This document shows, in pieces, positions 7,155 to 8,964 of a DNA stretch of 8,964 nt. Each line of letters begins with the position of its first letter. Positions within the stretch are counted from its first letter, which is position 1. The stretch comes from Coprosoma sp963632935 (GTDB lineage Bacteria; Bacillota_I; Bacilli_A; RF39; UBA660), in NCBI GenBank assembly GCA_963632935.1, contig CAVGWA010000029.1, positions 1 through 8,964 of the forward strand, written 5' to 3'. A model generated the notes under the pieces. That model saw only the letters and a list, made by a program, of their open reading frames with translations. It was not told the origin of the DNA and made no database searches. Both the position numbers and the translations under genes were made by a program.

Positions 7155-7338
7155 TGTGTTTGTCATCATTCCACTCGTATAAGTGTGAAACATGACTTTC
7201 AAAATCCGAATCGGCAATATAAGTAAAGTCCCCGACAATAATATTTGGATTTGTAATCGCCGGCTTCACATATATTTCTTTATCATACCCTGCAATTGGA
7301 TGGATTGTATTGGGGTTTGGGTGTTTTCCGTCTTTCAT
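7047..7338 (-). pseudogene. Vat-type streptogramin A acetyltransferase, internally deleted
   Basis: The first frame (7102-7338, 78 residues) is a clear N-terminus of a Vat/xenobiotic acetyltransferase: IHPIAGYDKEIYVKP, TNPNIIVGDFTY and IIGKFCQIAAGVEFVMN, the start of the left-handed beta-helix. It stops at TGA (7102-7104) exactly where the family continues with the GANH segment and its catalytic His. In the -1 frame, 7047-7106 reads IELLLRFK, stop, WDRSIDINPY, stop. This resembles the family's C-terminal helix around a WWD motif, with the first Trp changed to TAG. Thus over 100 residues of the middle are missing, the two ends are out of frame, and one nonsense codon has been added. An intact enzyme (about 210 residues) acetylates group A streptogramins. 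The start has GAGG eight bases upstream of the ATG, plus a promoter candidate at 7398-7426. The product cannot be active. Confidence 0.8.
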
Positions 7339-7386
7339 CTTAACTACCTCTTCAAATTCCGATTGAGATTTTACCTGTTTTAAGAG

Positions 7387-7426
7387 ATTTAATAACTGTT
7401 ATATTTTGTTATTAAATTTTCCGCAA
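7387..7426 (-). promoter_or_regulatory. Candidate vat promoter overlapped by a 10-bp inverted repeat
   Basis: On the minus strand TTGCGG (7421-7426) and TATAAC (7398-7403) are 17 bases apart, about 60 bases upstream of the vat start. A perfect inverted repeat, ATTTAATAAC (7387-7396) and GTTATTAAAT (7408-7417), encloses the -10 in its 11-bp spacer. This is the geometry expected of an operator. The regulator is unknown and the AT-richness lowers certainty. Confidence 0.4.
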
Positions 7427-7463
7427 GCCCTTGAAAACACTGGATTTGTCGCAGGTGAGCTTT

Positions 7464-7534
7464 CCCTTATTTTTTCCCTTGTGTTATATCGTCACATCAG
7501 TGTTTATGAACTCTGATAAGGGCAAATACAAGGA
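7464..7534. repeat. Inverted pair of 12-bp tandem AAGGG repeats, possible recombinase arm sites
   Basis: The stretch 7339-7650 holds no gene I can support; this is its main structure. On the minus strand AAGGG occurs at 7480-7476 and again 12 bp on at 7468-7464. On the plus strand AAGGG (7518-7522) and AAGGA (7530-7534) have the same 12-bp period. The two 17-bp arms match at 13 positions as inverted repeats around 7499. Between them ATCAG (7496-7500) and CTGAT (7513-7517) form a small inner repeat. Paired direct repeats in opposite orientation are typical of arm-type binding sites of tyrosine recombinases, but no recombinase gene lies beside them. Confidence 0.4.
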
Positions 7535-7589
7535 CAAAAAAATTATATAAAACAGTATAAAATAAAATAAAAGTGACATGGTAGACTGA

Positions 7590-7640
7590 TTGAAATGCTT
7601 CTTAATTTTTGCTACTAATAATTGATGAAATGATAAGGAG
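7590..7640 (+). promoter_or_regulatory. Weak promoter candidate and RBS of the small transposon-type gene
   Basis: TTGAAA (7590-7595) is followed after 17 bases by TACTAA (7613-7618), which has a TGC extended element but matches TATAAT poorly. AAGGAG at 7635-7640 lies 10 bases before the ATG at 7651 and fixes the start. It argues against an upstream in-frame start at 7609. Confidence 0.35.
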
Positions 7641-7650
7641 ATGGGATACG

Positions 7651-7876
7651 ATGAGAACAATATTTACAGAATACAATCCACAACGAAACAGCATTGACAT
7701 TTATACAAATGTTGGCTATATGCTTCGCATTGACTGCTGGGAAGCCGAAAAGGATTTAAAAACCACACCCAAATCAGACTGTGCATTGACTTCACTTGCA
7801 ATCGATGAACCACTTGAATATGCGAGATTATATCTTGAGGGCAATTTACGATGCAGAAGATTCATTAGAGTTATAA
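7651..7876 (+). pseudogene. Small transposon-associated protein (DUF6061-like), frameshifted near the end
   Basis: From the ATG after AAGGAG the frame encodes RTIFTEYNPQRNSIDIYTNV and continues with a conserved-looking acidic protein through EPLEYARLYLEGNL. I recall similar 70-80-residue proteins of unknown function (DUF6061) in clostridial mobile elements; this match is from memory. After LEGNL (ending 7848) the same frame gives a Cys/Arg-rich tail running through a hairpin to 7938, which looks artificial. Skipping one base (7849) gives DAEDSLEL and a TAA at 7874-7876, five bases before the hairpin. That is a natural acidic C-terminus at a natural place. I therefore read the gene as carrying a frameshift at about 7849, by a small deletion. 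The GC and codon use fit the acquired DNA on the right. A sequencing error is an alternative. Confidence 0.6.
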
Positions 7877-7881
7877 AATGC

Positions 7882-7917
7882 AAGCAGCCTGTATGCTTCA
7901 TTACACACAGGCTGCTT
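7882..7917 (+). terminator. Strong hairpin after the small transposon-type gene
   Basis: AAGCAGCCTGT (7882-7892) and ACAGGCTGCTT (7907-7917) form a perfect 11-bp GC-rich stem with a 14-base loop, starting five bases after the TAA at 7874-7876. The flanks are AT-rich but lack a clean T-run on either strand, so termination, possibly in both directions, is likely but not certain. Confidence 0.55.
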
Positions 7918-8035
7918 AATCAAATTTATTATAATTGATGAAAAATCGGTTGCATTTTGTCAAAAGTACAAAACTTTTTGAATCCAAGTGCTTTTAATTC
8001 CTGTTATGATACTGAGGATATCCCAGCAATACTTG

Positions 8036-8964
8036 CTATCCCTGATACCTTATTCTTTCTACCAGCGTTTCCTTTTTCAGATTACTGCTTAAAACACAGG
8101 AAAGCACAATTTGTAGAATACCAACCAGAAGAATCATAACAAGAATCGGGATAAGAGGAGCGTGATAAACGTTCATTCCAAAAATTCCATTATGCTTCGC
8201 ATAGGAAAACAGTGCATAGCCAAGGGGCAGACCGACAGCAAGTGCGACGCAGATGGTACCAACCGTAAAAATCAAGCCCTGTATTTGTAAGCTCAGATTC
8301 AACTGCTTATTGGTCATGCCTACCGCTTGCAGCACACCGTATTCCTGCTTCTTCGTGGTGATATTGATGATCATGGTGTTTGCCAGATTCATAAACCCAA
8401 TGAGACCGACAATTGCCATGAACAGATAGCAGCAAAGCTTCATCATACGGCTTGCGTATTCTGCAGTTTGCAATTCTGCGTGATAGGTGTTCAGCTTGAT
8501 ATGAGAAGTATCGGAAAGCAGGTCATTCAGGCTTTGTTCTACAGATGCCACATCTTTTTTAGCACAATCCACCCAAAGGTATCCATAAGATGTCCCTTTC
8601 GAATTTACAGAGCGGTATACTTCTTCCGGAATGACCAGATAAGTGTCCGCACTTACAAAGGAGCCTGCGATTTTTCCATGATAGGTATAACTTCCGCTTC
8701 CGTTATCAAAGTTGAATGTAATCGGTGCACCCGCAGAATACCCGTCAGCTTCCATCCACATGGACCAGCCAAAGAAAACATCCCCGTTTTTGACAGCCTG
8801 TGCATAGTCCATGGAACCGATATCGCCATCCCCGCGCATCATTTCAAAATCCTCTTGATTTACGATTGCAACCGGAAATTTTGTTCCGTTCAAATCTGCA
8901 GAGACGATTTCTCTCGTCAGTACATCCGTTACACCGGGGATGGATTTGATTTCTTTAATCAAAG
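8036..8964 (-). CDS. ABC transporter permease, FtsX/MacB-like, C-terminal part
   Basis: At least 308 residues of the C-terminal part are in the window; the frame is open to the right edge, so the true start lies outside. The first ~170 visible residues are hydrophilic (VTDVLTREIVSADLNGTKFP, PITFNFDNGSGSYTYHGKIAG) and correspond to the periplasmic or extracellular domain between helices. Three membrane segments follow at about visible residues 175-199, 229-254 and 269-292. The conserved cytoplasmic loop NITTKKQEYGVLQAVGMTNKQL (200-221) is the FtsX-domain signature, and the tail LVERIRYQG ends as family members do. Such permeases of 700-1000 residues work with a separate ATPase in peptide-antibiotic resistance, lipoprotein or surface-molecule traffic. 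The GC and codon use differ sharply from the left side of the window. The ATPase gene would be expected outside, to the right. Downstream, 7939-8035 holds no convincing terminator. Confidence 0.9.
   Translation of the reverse strand, partial: LIKEIKSIPGVTDVLTREIVSADLNGTKFPVAIVNQEDFEMMRGDGDIGSMDYAQAVKNGDVFFGWSMWMEADGYSAGAPITFNFDNGSGSYTYHGKIAGSFVSADTYLVIPEEVYRSVNSKGTSYGYLWVDCAKKDVASVEQSLNDLLSDTSHIKLNTYHAELQTAEYASRMMKLCCYLFMAIVGLIGFMNLANTMIINITTKKQEYGVLQAVGMTNKQLNLSLQIQGLIFTVGTICVALAVGLPLGYALFSYAKHNGIFGMNVYHAPLIPILVMILLVGILQIVLSCVLSSNLKKETLVERIRYQG

Noticed and set aside
7192..7383. Plus-strand frame opposite the vat pseudogene, and a minus-strand frame at 7716-7901
   Set aside because: Both are antisense shadows of recognisable coding sequence.
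7400..7411. TATATTTTGTTA upstream of vat resembles the marR operator half-site
   Set aside because: A single half-site in AT-rich DNA of a different origin; chance similarity is likely.
7962..7978. AAAAGT/ACTTTT hairpin downstream of the permease
   Set aside because: Six mostly A-T pairs with no T-tract; too weak to call a terminator.
8020..8042. ATCCC direct repeats flanking AGCAA/TTGCT at the permease stop, as a terminator
   Set aside because: The stem is only 5 bp with a 3-base loop and no T-run follows on the minus strand.
7957..8139. Possible 60-residue plus-strand protein starting at TTG
   Set aside because: No ribosome binding site; its second half is antisense to the end of the permease gene.
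1..8964. CRISPR array, tRNA or rRNA genes
   Set aside because: No regularly spaced direct repeats and no tRNA-like or rRNA-like sequence were seen.

Overview
The window looks like low-GC Bacillota DNA (Bacilli, Erysipelotrichia or a related gut lineage). Positions 1 to about 7040 are very AT-rich, have strong AGGAGG-type ribosome binding sites and TTGACA/TATAAT promoters, and use the standard code (TGG for Trp). From about 7100 to the right edge the base composition rises to roughly 45% GC and codon use changes. This is most simply read as acquired clostridial mobile DNA lying against a resident chromosome.

Layout. 68-898 (-): HELLH zinc-metallopeptidase-like protein of unknown family with its own promoter. 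966-5477 (-): a tight operon with overlapping genes, encoding a MarR-type regulator and two half-size ABC exporter subunits that form an asymmetric heterodimer. 5521-5572: an evenly spaced three-half-site operator candidate on the marR promoter. 5591-6424 (-): membrane-anchored polysaccharide deacetylase ending in a terminator. 6597-7338: mobile-element debris, made up of the C-terminal end of a tyrosine recombinase (+), a truncated tnpV (+) and a Vat-type streptogramin A acetyltransferase pseudogene (-). 7339-7650: no gene, but a promoter with an inverted repeat and a paired-repeat structure resembling recombinase arm sites. 7651-7876 (+): a small transposon-type protein gene with an apparent frameshift, followed by a hairpin. 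8036-8964 (-): C-terminal part of a MacB/FtsX-type ABC permease running off the right edge.

Function. The intact left part encodes drug or peptide export under MarR control, next to cell-wall modification; both suggest envelope stress or antimicrobial defence. The right part is a graveyard of mobile DNA: four adjacent genes (integrase, tnpV, vat, the small transposon protein) each carry a truncation, deletion or frameshift. No complete novel system is evident. The strongest leads are the 20-bp-periodic operator, the ~40-residue repeats in the extracytoplasmic insert of the large ABC subunit, and the twice-broken vat gene.
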